This document shows, piece by piece, positions 17,352 through 24,664 of a stretch of 64,000 bases of DNA. Source of the stretch: an uncultured Ruminococcus sp. (GTDB taxonomy: Bacteria; Bacillota; Clostridia; Lachnospirales; Lachnospiraceae). The notes under the pieces were generated by a model. It ran no database searches, was not told the origin of the DNA, and saw only the letters and a program-made list of their open reading frames with translations. Position 1 is the stretch's first letter; each line of letters opens with the position of its first letter. Position numbers and translations under genes: made by a program. The stretch is taken from NCBI GenBank assembly GCA_900066355.1, contig FMEL01000019.1:1-64000 (forward strand), read 5' to 3'.

Positions 17352-17481
17352 GAAAGATTACATCGAAGAACGTGCAGTGGAAATTGCGTACTACATAATA
17401 GAAACGAAAGCAACAGTACGGCAGACGGCAAAAAAATTCGGGATCAGTAAGAGTACGGTACATATGGAAGTAACAATATAG
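17350..17481 (+). CDS. spoIIID: spoIIID, 5' part (interrupted sporulation regulator)
   Basis: Translation from TTG at 17350 (GGAGGA 7 nt upstream) gives KDYIEERAVEIA, then TVRQTAKKFGISKSTVH, the N-terminal and HTH part of SpoIIID, the mother-cell DNA-binding regulator that acts between sigma-E and sigma-K. After His38 (codon 17461-17463) the match stops. The frame then reads MEVTI and a stop supplied by the inserted element, giving a 43-residue product without the C-terminal basic region. The missing part is at 31061-31201, in frame once the intervening 13,597 bp are removed. Sequence on both sides shows no decay: no frameshift or internal stop in host-derived codons. Confidence 0.9.
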   Translation: MKDYIEERAVEIAYYIIETKATVRQTAKKFGISKSTVHMEVTI

Positions 17482-17486
17482 AACGG
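17444..17486 (+). other. attL of the spoIIID element
   Basis: Junction of spoIIID codons 32-38 with the element. The core ACATA (17460-17464) is shared with attR at 31057-31061. The element-side arm 17465-17486 is the right half of an imperfect inverted repeat whose other half is 31034-31055 (16 of 22 positions match, the outer eight perfectly: CCGTTCTA / TAGAACGG). Confidence 0.85.
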
Positions 17487-17530
17487 TTCGTTTGGGTAAT
17501 AGAATAAGAAAAACCAAGGAGGAACGAACC

Positions 17531-17908
17531 ATGAAGGATTTGAAAACAAGAATTACGGAGAATGGCATTGATTATGTACTTGTCGGGGATTATTATATCC
17601 CAGACTTGAAGCTGCCGGAGGAAAAGCGATCTATCGGTAAGTGGGGACGAATGCACAGGGAGTATCTGAAAAAGCAGTGCTACGGTAGATATTCCAGTTT
17701 ACTGCTGACCGGAAAACTTTGGAGCTATCTGGAGGATTTGGACGAACAAGCGGAGGAACGGTTTACGTGTATTGTTGATCAGATGAAAGCGGCTGAGGGA
17801 GTGACGGAGGAATTGAAGCGGAAAGATGCTATGCTTTGGGTACAACGGTGTAATAATATTAGAAACAGAGCAGAAGAAATTGTACTGAACGAAATGGTTT
17901 ATATTTAG
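17531..17908 (+). CDS. TnpV-like transposon-encoded protein
   Basis: A 125-residue protein matching the TnpV family of Tn4451-type and other Clostridia mobile elements: an N-terminal YVLVGDYYIPDLKLPEE, then IGKWGRMHREYLK, and a C-terminal NNIRNRAEEIVLNE. Its biochemical role is not established, and it usually sits next to a large serine recombinase. The start at 17531 follows a strong AAGGAGGAAC. It begins 45 bp inside the element arm at attL. In the circular form it would lie directly downstream of the serine recombinase, 23 nt after that gene's extended stop codon. A terminator follows at 17916. Confidence 0.85.
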   Translation: MKDLKTRITENGIDYVLVGDYYIPDLKLPEEKRSIGKWGRMHREYLKKQCYGRYSSLLLTGKLWSYLEDLDEQAEERFTCIVDQMKAAEGVTEELKRKDAMLWVQRCNNIRNRAEEIVLNEMVYI

Positions 17909-17915
17909 TATGGAG

Positions 17916-17942
17916 CAGTCAGCCGAAAGGCTGGCTGTTTTT
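17916..17942 (+). terminator. Terminator after tnpV
   Basis: CAGTCAGCC, GAAA loop, GGCTGGCTG, then five T. Confidence 0.88.
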
Positions 17943-17965
17943 CTTTTCCTAGCGACAGAAAATGA

Positions 17966-18021
17966 TTGACAATGTTATAAGACTGTGGTAGTCTGAAAAC
18001 AAGAACAGACTACTGTAGTCT
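17966..18021 (+). promoter_or_regulatory. blaI promoter with two dyad operators
   Basis: TTGACA at 17966-17971 with a -10-like TAGTCT 17 nt later. Two related palindromes follow: AGACTGTGGTAGTCT (17980-17994, overlapping the -10) and AGACTACTGTAGTCT (18007-18021, in the transcribed leader). Their centres are 27 bp apart. BlaI/MecI/CopY repressors bind TACA/TGTA-containing dyads of this kind, so autoregulation is likely. Confidence 0.75.
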
Positions 18022-18038
18022 TATAGGAGGCGAAACAA

Positions 18039-18407
18039 GTGACAGAGGAAAATATCAAACTTTTTGATTCGGAATTAAAGGTAATGGATGTTCTGTGGAA
18101 GGATGGTGACGTGCCAGCGAAATATGTTGCAGATACTTTAAACAGAGAAGTCGGCTGGAATAAAAACACAACGTATACATTGATTAAGCGGTGTATCAAT
18201 AAAGGCGCGATTGAACGAACGGAACCGGGATTTATGTGCCATGCGCTTATAGCAAAAGAACAGGTACAGGATCTGGAAACAGATGAACTTATTGATAAGA
18301 TATATGATGGATCTGTTGACAAGTTGTTTGCGGCACTTCTTGGCAGAAAAAAACTTTCTATGGAGCAGATTAAGAACCTGAAGCAGATCGTCAGTGAATT
18401 GGAATGA
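18039..18407 (+). CDS. BlaI/MecI/CopY-family transcriptional repressor
   Basis: A 122-residue winged-helix repressor: FDSELKVMDVLWKDGDVPA and NKNTTYTLIKRCINKGAIER form the DNA-binding wing region, and the C-terminal helices (DKLFAALLGRKKLSMEQI) form the dimer domain cleaved or displaced on induction. The GTG start at 18039 has AGGAGG 10 nt upstream. Two operator-like dyads lie in its promoter. The partner sensor protease gene follows, overlapping ribosome site to stop codon. No beta-lactamase or copper gene is nearby, so the regulated target is unknown. Confidence 0.9.
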   Translation: MTEENIKLFDSELKVMDVLWKDGDVPAKYVADTLNREVGWNKNTTYTLIKRCINKGAIERTEPGFMCHALIAKEQVQDLETDELIDKIYDGSVDKLFAALLGRKKLSMEQIKNLKQIVSELE

Positions 18408-18417
18408 GGTGATGTAT

Positions 18418-20442
18418 ATGAGCCTGCTGCAAATGAGTTTTCTGGGAACGGTTATTATTTTACTTATTGTGGTATTAAGGGCTGTGCTTATCAACAGATT
18501 ACCGAAGAAAACATTTTTGATTTTATGGTGGATTGCATTAATACGGTTATTAGTTCCATTTTCCATAAAATCAGTCACAAGTATTTATTCTCTGTTGCAG
18601 AGTATTTATTCTGATATAAACCCAGTGAGAACGGCGCAAACGACAACATTTTTACCCATTCATGGGAATATGCCTGAGATAGCAAATGGATTATCAGAGG
18701 CTATGGTACAGAGAACAGAATCCATTTCGATTTTGAGTGTAATATGGCTGGCAGGTCTGTTACTTTGTTTTGGATTTTTTGCGGTTTCCTATATAAAATG
18801 TTATCGGGAATTTCGATTTTCGCTGCCTGTTGAAAATGATATTTTGGAAGCATGGAAGGAAAAACATCCACTAAAAAGGAGTCTATCCATCCGGCAGACA
18901 GAAACCATAGCTGCACCACTTTCTTATGGTGTGATTCGCCCAGTTATTTTAATGCCGAAAAATACAGAATGGAAAAATATTTATCAGCTTCGTTATGTGT
19001 TGGAACATGAATATGTGCATATCAGACGGCTTGATATGCTTACAAAGCTGATAATGATTGCTGCAGTATGCATTCATTGGTTTAATCCTCTTGTGTGGGT
19101 AATGTATATTCTTTTTAACAGAGATTTGGAATTATCCTGTGACGAAACCGTAGTCCGTAGATTTGGAATGGATATAAAGTCGGTATATGCAACTGCTTTA
19201 ATATCTATGGAAGAAAAAAAGAGCGGACTGACACCATTATGTAACAGTTTCAGTAAAAATGCGATTGAAGAGAGGATAAGAGCAATTATGAAGATAAAGA
19301 AGACATCTAAGTTTGCAGTAATTATAAGTGCAGTATTGGTAATTTGCGTGACAGGTGGATTTGCAACTTCCGCATCATCCTTGGAGAAAAAGACAGAGAC
19401 AGCGCAAGAAAACGGTGAAACAACAGTTGCTTTAAACGAAGTGAATATCCGGGAAGATGAATCACTTTCAAGTTCGGATGTGGAATGGTGGACAGCAGAA
19501 GAGTATGCGAAATGGCTGGACGAGGAAAAAGAAGTTCTGCAGTCTATGATTGGTGAAAAAGCTTATACAGGCGGCGACGGATGGTTTGTATGGACACAGG
19601 AAAAGGTAGATGAGACGATTGCACTTTATGAGGATAATCTTCAAAAAATAAAAGATGGGATGAAGTTGTCGAAATCATCTGATGATGCAGTGGGAATTAC
19701 AATGGCATATTCTCCGGAAAATATAGAATATGCGAAGCAGGAAGCAGAAACGGTCACCGAAAATAAAGACAGTAATGAAAATGTATTCAGCGAAGAACAG
19801 CTTTCTGAATATGCAAAAGCGGGAATAACTTACCAGAAAGAAACAGGATTTCTGATGTATGATGGAAAGACCATTGGATATTTCCGGGATGAGTTTAAGC
19901 CGGGTACTTATACAATAAGTTCCAAACGTGGAGGTACGCTTCGAGTTGAAGTGCAAAGGGAAAACTATGGCACCATCACAGACGTAAAGGCAGAACCGTT
20001 ATCAGATGATTTTTGGTCAGAACCGGCAGTATTGGTTGAAAGTTCCGGCGGAGAAGCTGTAACTGCAGATGAAATGAAAGGATCTGTTTTTGAAGAAGGA
20101 GGAAGTGAGAACATAGCGGCTGATGACATGGGCGAATATAGCAGTGAAGAGGGAAAAGGTCTTAATATTGCTGTTCCACAGGAGTATGCTGATTATGGAG
20201 TATCTTGTGATGCTCAAGGAAACTGGGTTTATAATGGTAAGATTATAGCAGATTTATATGATGAGGGAAGGGGAATCTTTTCTAACAGCAACGGAACTAT
20301 GTACATTGAAGTAACGAGAGACAAAAGTGGAAAGATCAGCAGCTTTCAAAAAGTAAGCAAAAATAGAATGCAGGAATTATTTACTGAATTTAATCCGGAA
20401 GCGGAAACATTTGATGGATATACTTCAGAGGCGAAACATTAA
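18418..20442 (+). CDS. BlaR1-type M56 membrane metallopeptidase with repeated C-terminal domain
   Basis: Sensor/anti-repressor protein of 674 residues. The N-terminal half has several membrane helices around a cytoplasmic M56 protease with the zinc motif HEYVH (197-201) and a downstream ELSCDE. It is expected to inactivate the adjacent BlaI-type repressor when triggered. After a final membrane helix near residue 305 (FAVIISAVLVICVTGGFA), the extracellular part is not a penicillin-binding domain as in BlaR1. It holds two related units of about 60 residues, near 460-530 and 585-655, sharing YAxxG, Y-GK-I, DE and GT-x-EV-R. The start at 18418 is preferred because GAGGTG lies 6 nt upstream, although in-frame GTG/ATG codons exist at 18394 and 18412. 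Confidence 0.85.
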   Translation: MSLLQMSFLGTVIILLIVVLRAVLINRLPKKTFLILWWIALIRLLVPFSIKSVTSIYSLLQSIYSDINPVRTAQTTTFLPIHGNMPEIANGLSEAMVQRTESISILSVIWLAGLLLCFGFFAVSYIKCYREFRFSLPVENDILEAWKEKHPLKRSLSIRQTETIAAPLSYGVIRPVILMPKNTEWKNIYQLRYVLEHEYVHIRRLDMLTKLIMIAAVCIHWFNPLVWVMYILFNRDLELSCDETVVRRFGMDIKSVYATALISMEEKKSGLTPLCNSFSKNAIEERIRAIMKIKKTSKFAVIISAVLVICVTGGFATSASSLEKKTETAQENGETTVALNEVNIREDESLSSSDVEWWTAEEYAKWLDEEKEVLQSMIGEKAYTGGDGWFVWTQEKVDETIALYEDNLQKIKDGMKLSKSSDDAVGITMAYSPENIEYAKQEAETVTENKDSNENVFSEEQLSEYAKAGITYQKETGFLMYDGKTIGYFRDEFKPGTYTISSKRGGTLRVEVQRENYGTITDVKAEPLSDDFWSEPAVLVESSGGEAVTADEMKGSVFEEGGSENIAADDMGEYSSEEGKGLNIAVPQEYADYGVSCDAQGNWVYNGKIIADLYDEGRGIFSNSNGTMYIEVTRDKSGKISSFQKVSKNRMQELFTEFNPEAETFDGYTSEAKH

Positions 20443-20472
20443 GTTAGTATTAAATGAAACGAGGACGATTAG

Positions 20473-20904
20473 GTGGGAAAAATATTGCTGGTATCATTCG
20501 AGGGAGCTGAGGAAGATTTGGTAAATTCTGTTATTTCTGTGTTAGATTCCGGCAGAGAGAAATTTCTTTTTCAGGAAATACAATTTCAATCGAAAATATG
20601 GCATAAGGGTATAGCGATTGATTTGAAACGGAGAGAAGTCGTTCGTGATAATAGAAAAATAGAATTAACTTACACCGAGTTTGAAATCCTGCAGTTATTA
20701 GCACAAAATCCAGGAAGAGTATTTAGTAAAGAACAGATTTATGATATAGTCTGGAAAGAATCCTATTTTGGCGATTACAATATAGTAATGAGCCATATCA
20801 GTCATATTCGTGAGAAAATAGAAGATGATCCGGGTAACCCGGTATATATTCAAACCGTCTGGGGTGTAGGATACAAGTTCAATGAGAAGGCAGGCAGCGA
20901 GTAA
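20473..20904 (+). CDS. Orphan OmpR/PhoB-type winged-helix protein
   Basis: A 143-residue protein whose C-terminal 95 residues are a clear OmpR/PhoB DNA-binding domain: IELTYTEFEILQLLAQNPGRVFS, then VMSHISHIREKIEDDP, then VWGVGYKF. The N-terminal 45 residues are too short for a receiver domain and show no phosphoacceptor Asp pattern, so it is either a truncated response regulator or a stand-alone output domain. The GTG start follows GAGGACGATTAG. It lies 30 nt after the M56 gene, in the same unit, and no histidine kinase is nearby. A hairpin at 20893 ends the unit. Confidence 0.8.
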   Translation: MGKILLVSFEGAEEDLVNSVISVLDSGREKFLFQEIQFQSKIWHKGIAIDLKRREVVRDNRKIELTYTEFEILQLLAQNPGRVFSKEQIYDIVWKESYFGDYNIVMSHISHIREKIEDDPGNPVYIQTVWGVGYKFNEKAGSE

Positions 20905-20922
20905 ATTCGCTGCCTTTCCTTT
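20893..20922 (+). terminator. Terminator after the winged-helix gene
   Basis: GGCAGCGA and TCGCTGCC pair around a 6-nt loop, then TTTCCTTT. The tail is interrupted, so strength is uncertain. Confidence 0.6.
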
Positions 20923-20934
20923 ACAGGGATGGAT

Positions 20935-21978
20935 TCAGATTTTGCTGAGTTTTAAGATAATATTGCTCTGCTGATACAACCAGTCTGTGAATTCTGTCGG
21001 ACTGGTTGCTCCTGCCTTTACAGCTTTCTTACGCTGCAGAGCTTCTTTCTTAAAAAGGTCAAACGCATTTTTCATTTCTTCCAGGCGTTCAATCGGAAAA
21101 TTAGCAGTTTTTTGGGACTTATTGATTTTATTACGCCAATTCTGGCATTCATTTTTATAAAGCAGATCATAGTTATTTTCTCTGGCTCGTTCATCAAACT
21201 CCCTTTTGTTTTGAAGTGCCTGTGCTTTACGGCACTTATCACTGCACAGTTCATAACGCTGGCTTTTTGCCAGAAAATATTTTCCACAGACTTTGCACTG
21301 ACGGAAACAAAGGCCCCAGTCATTCAGTCGATTCAAGTAATAAGTGATAAGCGGATAAAAAGAGCTATAGGCAGCTACGCATTCTGTTCTGCGCCTATTA
21401 TCCGGAAACCAAAGTTCAAGTCGAGTGATTTCAGCAGGAGTGTTGCGGAAATAAAGACTGCCAGTATGAAAACGTTCTGGTTTTCCGGTATCAGAATTAA
21501 AATTCATGACATTTTCTGTTTGGAATGCCTGAGTCAAAATTTGGATTTTTTCTATAAAACGATCACAGGCAGTATTACGGTCACGATATTCCCTTGTAAC
21601 AAGATATTCATTCCAAATACGGAATGTAGCATACATTCTCACCGGATCACCGGTGAGATATTTTTTTGCCAGAAAATCACCAGCAGTCTGTTCCAGTGCA
21701 GGCTGTTTCCAACGGTTAGTGTGCAATGCATCACGTAGGGGAGCAAGTCCATATATATTCCAGTTCTTTTCTTTATCATATTCAAAATCTATCAGAAAAC
21801 GTCCTAGAGGACGTGTTATATCATATATGACATCGTTATCTTTATTTCCGTCCAGTCGAAAACGGATTTGCTGTTCCGTTCCGATTAAAATTCGCTCCTT
21901 CATTTTGTCTCTATCCAATGCCAGAACGAAGAGGATGTGGTCGTAGCAAGGTTCTTGCCTTATAAATTGATAAGCCAT
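20935..21978 (-). CDS. DUF6076-like protein with a zinc-finger motif
   Basis: A 347-residue protein of unknown function resembling a family (DUF6076) common in Clostridia mobile elements. Near residue 225 it has CKVCGKYFLAKSQRYELC followed by SDKC, a likely zinc knuckle. After it comes a basic helical region rich in Lys/Arg/Gln (KAQALQNKREFDERA) that could bind nucleic acid. It is the only gene of the element read from the minus strand besides none of its neighbours, and it stands apart from the regulatory unit to its left. The family assignment rests on recall of the motif region. Confidence 0.65.
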   Translation of the reverse strand: MAYQFIRQEPCYDHILFVLALDRDKMKERILIGTEQQIRFRLDGNKDNDVIYDITRPLGRFLIDFEYDKEKNWNIYGLAPLRDALHTNRWKQPALEQTAGDFLAKKYLTGDPVRMYATFRIWNEYLVTREYRDRNTACDRFIEKIQILTQAFQTENVMNFNSDTGKPERFHTGSLYFRNTPAEITRLELWFPDNRRRTECVAAYSSFYPLITYYLNRLNDWGLCFRQCKVCGKYFLAKSQRYELCSDKCRKAQALQNKREFDERARENNYDLLYKNECQNWRNKINKSQKTANFPIERLEEMKNAFDLFKKEALQRKKAVKAGATSPTEFTDWLYQQSNIILKLSKI

Positions 21979-22294
21979 TTCTATTTGCTCCTGTTTTGTA
22001 TGGTAATTTTAAAAAATATAATATTAGTTACATTTATGGTATCGCGAAAGTATTGAAAAGTCAAGATGAGATTGATAAGATACGATTGAATGGTAATTTC
22101 GTACTATGCAGTGTACTTTGACAACTTTATGACCGTCTAACCTGAGATAAACCGCCATGACCTTCGATAAAAGAAGTGAGCGCATCCGAATGGATGACGT
22201 GTTGTATGCCTTGACAGCAGTATGACTCAGGAAACAGGAAAGAGAAAACGGCAATGAGAAGCTAAAAAAATGAGATCAAAAATGGAGGAACAAC
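21979..22294. other. 316-nt intergenic region of the element
   Basis: Holds the upstream region of the DUF6076-like gene and the leader of the HTH gene (ATGGAGGAAC ribosome site just before 22295). A 22-codon frame at 22157-22225 has no ribosome site. I see no clear promoter, operator or repeat here. Confidence 0.4.
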
Positions 22295-22519
22295 ATGAGT
22301 GAAAATAAGAGATTAAACAATTATGATGAACTGCCTCTTGTACTGGATGTGGCTGATATTCAGCGGATTATGGGGATTTCCAGAGTAACGGCTTATGAAC
22401 TGGTTCATACACCCGGTTTTCCGGCATTTCGAAGCGGCAGATTAATTAAGGTTAGTAAAATTGCTTTTTTCGAATGGATGGCAAAGGGGAATGGAAGGGT
22501 GCCGGAGAATAGTAACTAA
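22295..22519 (+). CDS. Small MerR/excisionase-type HTH protein
   Basis: A 74-residue protein with a single HTH of the excisionase/HTH_17 type: PLVLDVADIQRIMGISRVTA then SGRLIKVSKIAFFEWM. Such proteins act as recombination directionality factors or as regulators of replication and mobilisation genes. GGAGGAAC lies 6 nt before the ATG. Its place ahead of the relaxase, rather than next to the recombinase, makes either role possible. It is the best candidate in the element for an excision factor. Confidence 0.8.
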   Translation: MSENKRLNNYDELPLVLDVADIQRIMGISRVTAYELVHTPGFPAFRSGRLIKVSKIAFFEWMAKGNGRVPENSN

Positions 22520-22539
22520 ATCTGGAGCAGAGCGGAGAG

Positions 22540-22690
22540 CGAAGTCTTTTGTGCAGGTTAAGGGCGGCAGCCATTGCCCAGTGAGTTGATGCGTGCGTCT
22601 ACTCGTACTGGGTATTACCTGACGCAAATTCACGCAGGTTTGCAGCTTCGCTGCCTTATTTAATTTGGAAAAACGTGAAAAAGGAGGGCA
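22540..22690 (+). other. Candidate oriT region upstream of the relaxase
   Basis: A 180-nt gene-free stretch before the relaxase with several dyads: CCCAGT and ACTGGG separated by 26 nt, GCGTGCGT against ACGCA, and GCAGCTTCGCTGC. MobV relaxases usually nick a hairpin site just upstream of their own gene. No match to a specific nick consensus is claimed. Confidence 0.35.
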
Positions 22691-22699
22691 AGAAAATTA

Positions 22700-23938
22700 T
22701 TGAAAGCAACAAGACACAATGGACGCTCCGGGAAAAATGGCACTTATAATCCCAGGCATAATGATCGCCGTTTCGACTTGGAAAACAGTGAACATATTGA
22801 TGCTGGAAGAGTCAGAGAAAATATTTACTGGGACTGTTACCGTGGCTATACCACAATGCAGAACAGGGAAGAAGATTCTCAGGATATCAGTTTTGAGAAA
22901 ATTGAATGTACTTTTTATCAGGAACATTATGGAAAATATATAGAAGCGCAGAATGAAAGAAATGCAAGAACCCGTCATACAGAGCGTAACCGATCTGTGG
23001 AAGATTTACTAAAGAACAATAAAACCTGTCCAGAGGAAACTATTTTTCAAATAGGAACAGTAGAAGAATCTGTTTCCTATGAAATATTACTTGCGGTCGT
23101 ACAGGACTTTACAAAGCAGTTCACAAATCGGTTCGGTTCTCATGTCCATATTCTGGACTGGGCACTGCATTTGGACGAAGGAACGCCGCACATTCATGAA
23201 CGTCATGTTTTTGATTGTGAGAATAAGTACGGGGAAATCTGTCCCCAGCAGGAAAAAGCACTGGAAGAATTAGGGATTGCACTTCCAAAACCGGATAAAC
23301 CTAAAGGCCGCAATAATAATCGAAAGCAGACTTTTGATGCTATTTGCCGGACAATGCTTTTTGATATAACTCGAAAATACGGGTTGCATCTGGAAGAAGA
23401 ACCGTCTTATGGAGGGCGAGATTATCTTGAAAAGCAGGATTATATCCTGTTTAAGCAAAAGGAACAGATGAAAAACCAGACAGAAATACTGGATACACTT
23501 ACTTTGAAAATTGAAGAAGTAGAAGCTTTGATCGATGAAGTTTCAGATATTGCTTACGACAAAGCTGTGGAGGTTGTGACGGATGAGGTCAGAGTGGAAA
23601 CCCATAAAGAAGACATTCGTCTGGTAGAACAGTCAAAGGCGTGGGTGCTTTCCCCTGAGCGCAAGGCTTCCCAAAAAGAAAGAACTTATGCTGTAAGTCG
23701 ATTGGACGGAGTAATTACCAAAATTACAAAAGCTATGCAGACAGCAGTTAAAACAATCCAGACCACGCTGATAAAACCGGAAGTCAAAAAGGTGAATACC
23801 GAACAGATTAAGAAAAAAGCCAGAAGTTCCATTCTGGATAGGCTGGCAAAAGCAAAAATTACTGCGGAACAGGAGAACCGAGAGCGATGGGAACACGAAG
23901 GAAGAACTAAATTGGGAAGGAACGATATGGAGTTGTGA
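22700..23938 (+). CDS. MobV/Pre-like plasmid recombination/relaxase protein
   Basis: A 412-residue mobilisation protein. The N-terminal half holds HTERNRSVEDLL and, near residue 160, LDEGTPHIHERHVF, whose HxxxxxPHxH arrangement is the metal-binding relaxase motif of the MobV/Pre family. The C-terminal 200 residues are charged and coiled-coil-like. Relaxases nick oriT and lead the strand during mobilisation by a helper conjugative element. The start is TTG at 22700 with AAGGAGG about 12 nt upstream. The CHC2 primase gene begins 21 nt after it, forming a replication/mobilisation operon. Confidence 0.8.
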   Translation: MKATRHNGRSGKNGTYNPRHNDRRFDLENSEHIDAGRVRENIYWDCYRGYTTMQNREEDSQDISFEKIECTFYQEHYGKYIEAQNERNARTRHTERNRSVEDLLKNNKTCPEETIFQIGTVEESVSYEILLAVVQDFTKQFTNRFGSHVHILDWALHLDEGTPHIHERHVFDCENKYGEICPQQEKALEELGIALPKPDKPKGRNNNRKQTFDAICRTMLFDITRKYGLHLEEEPSYGGRDYLEKQDYILFKQKEQMKNQTEILDTLTLKIEEVEALIDEVSDIAYDKAVEVVTDEVRVETHKEDIRLVEQSKAWVLSPERKASQKERTYAVSRLDGVITKITKAMQTAVKTIQTTLIKPEVKKVNTEQIKKKARSSILDRLAKAKITAEQENRERWEHEGRTKLGRNDMEL

Positions 23939-23959
23939 TGTAAAGAAAAGAGGAAAAGG

Positions 23960-24664
23960 ATGAATATATTTGAAGCAGTTAAACAGTCTGTGACTACCCG
24001 GCAGGCTGCAGAAAGCTATGGAATACGGGTAAACAAGAATGGAATGGCGGTCTGTCCATTTCACCGTGACAAGAATCCAAGCATGAAAGTGGACAGGCGT
24101 TTTCATTGTTTCGGATGTCAGGCAGATGGGGATGTGATTGATTTTACGGCACACTTGTACAATTTAAAACCAAAAGAGGCGGCAGAGAAATTGGCAAGAG
24201 ATTTTTCTATACATTATGAGAACATGGGGCACAGCCCGCCACAGAGAAAACAAATCAAACGACAGCTAACACAGGAACAGAGGTATCTGCAGGCAGAAAA
24301 TAGATATTTCCGTGCACTGGCAGATTACCTGCATTTGTTGAAACAGTGGAAAGAAGAGTGTGCTCCGAAACAGGTGGAAGATGTCTGGCATCCGCTGTTT
24401 ATGGAGGCATTGGAAAAAATATCAGAAACAGAGTACCTGTTGGATACATTATTATCAGGCACATTAGAAGAACGAGTTGCCGTAGTGGTGGCTCATGGGA
24501 AGGAGGTGACAGCGATTGAACAGAGAATTTCAGACTTTATCACCACAGACACGACAGGAATTGTGCGAAGTAATGGATATAATGGAAACGGAGTTGACAG
24601 TAGAGGAAATCAGAGAACAACTGGAAATGACACAGAAGGGTGCTGTGAAAAACAATCGGCATAA
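23960..24664 (+). CDS. CHC2 zinc-finger primase-type protein
   Basis: A 234-residue protein beginning with a DnaG-type CHC2 zinc finger (CPFHRDKNPSM and FHCFGCQADGDVIDF, residues about 32-65), which reads single-stranded template for primer synthesis. No TOPRIM catalytic domain follows. The remainder is a helical tail, so it probably works with another primase/helicase part such as the next gene. AGGAAAAGG precedes the ATG. The last 149 nt overlap the start of the VapE-type gene in another frame, suggesting translational coupling. Confidence 0.85.
   Translation: MNIFEAVKQSVTTRQAAESYGIRVNKNGMAVCPFHRDKNPSMKVDRRFHCFGCQADGDVIDFTAHLYNLKPKEAAEKLARDFSIHYENMGHSPPQRKQIKRQLTQEQRYLQAENRYFRALADYLHLLKQWKEECAPKQVEDVWHPLFMEALEKISETEYLLDTLLSGTLEERVAVVVAHGKEVTAIEQRISDFITTDTTGIVRSNGYNGNGVDSRGNQRTTGNDTEGCCEKQSA

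Noticed and set aside
17350..17481. spoIIID 5' fragment as a decayed pseudogene
   Set aside because: The rest of the gene is intact at 31061-31201, in frame, and the break coincides with att-like sites; interruption fits better than decay.
17531..17908. tnpV-like gene as a stand-alone insertion sequence
   Set aside because: TnpV has no transposase motifs and no terminal repeats surround it; it fits as one end of the large element.
22157..22225. 22-codon frame in the element's intergenic region
   Set aside because: No ribosome site and too short to support as a gene.
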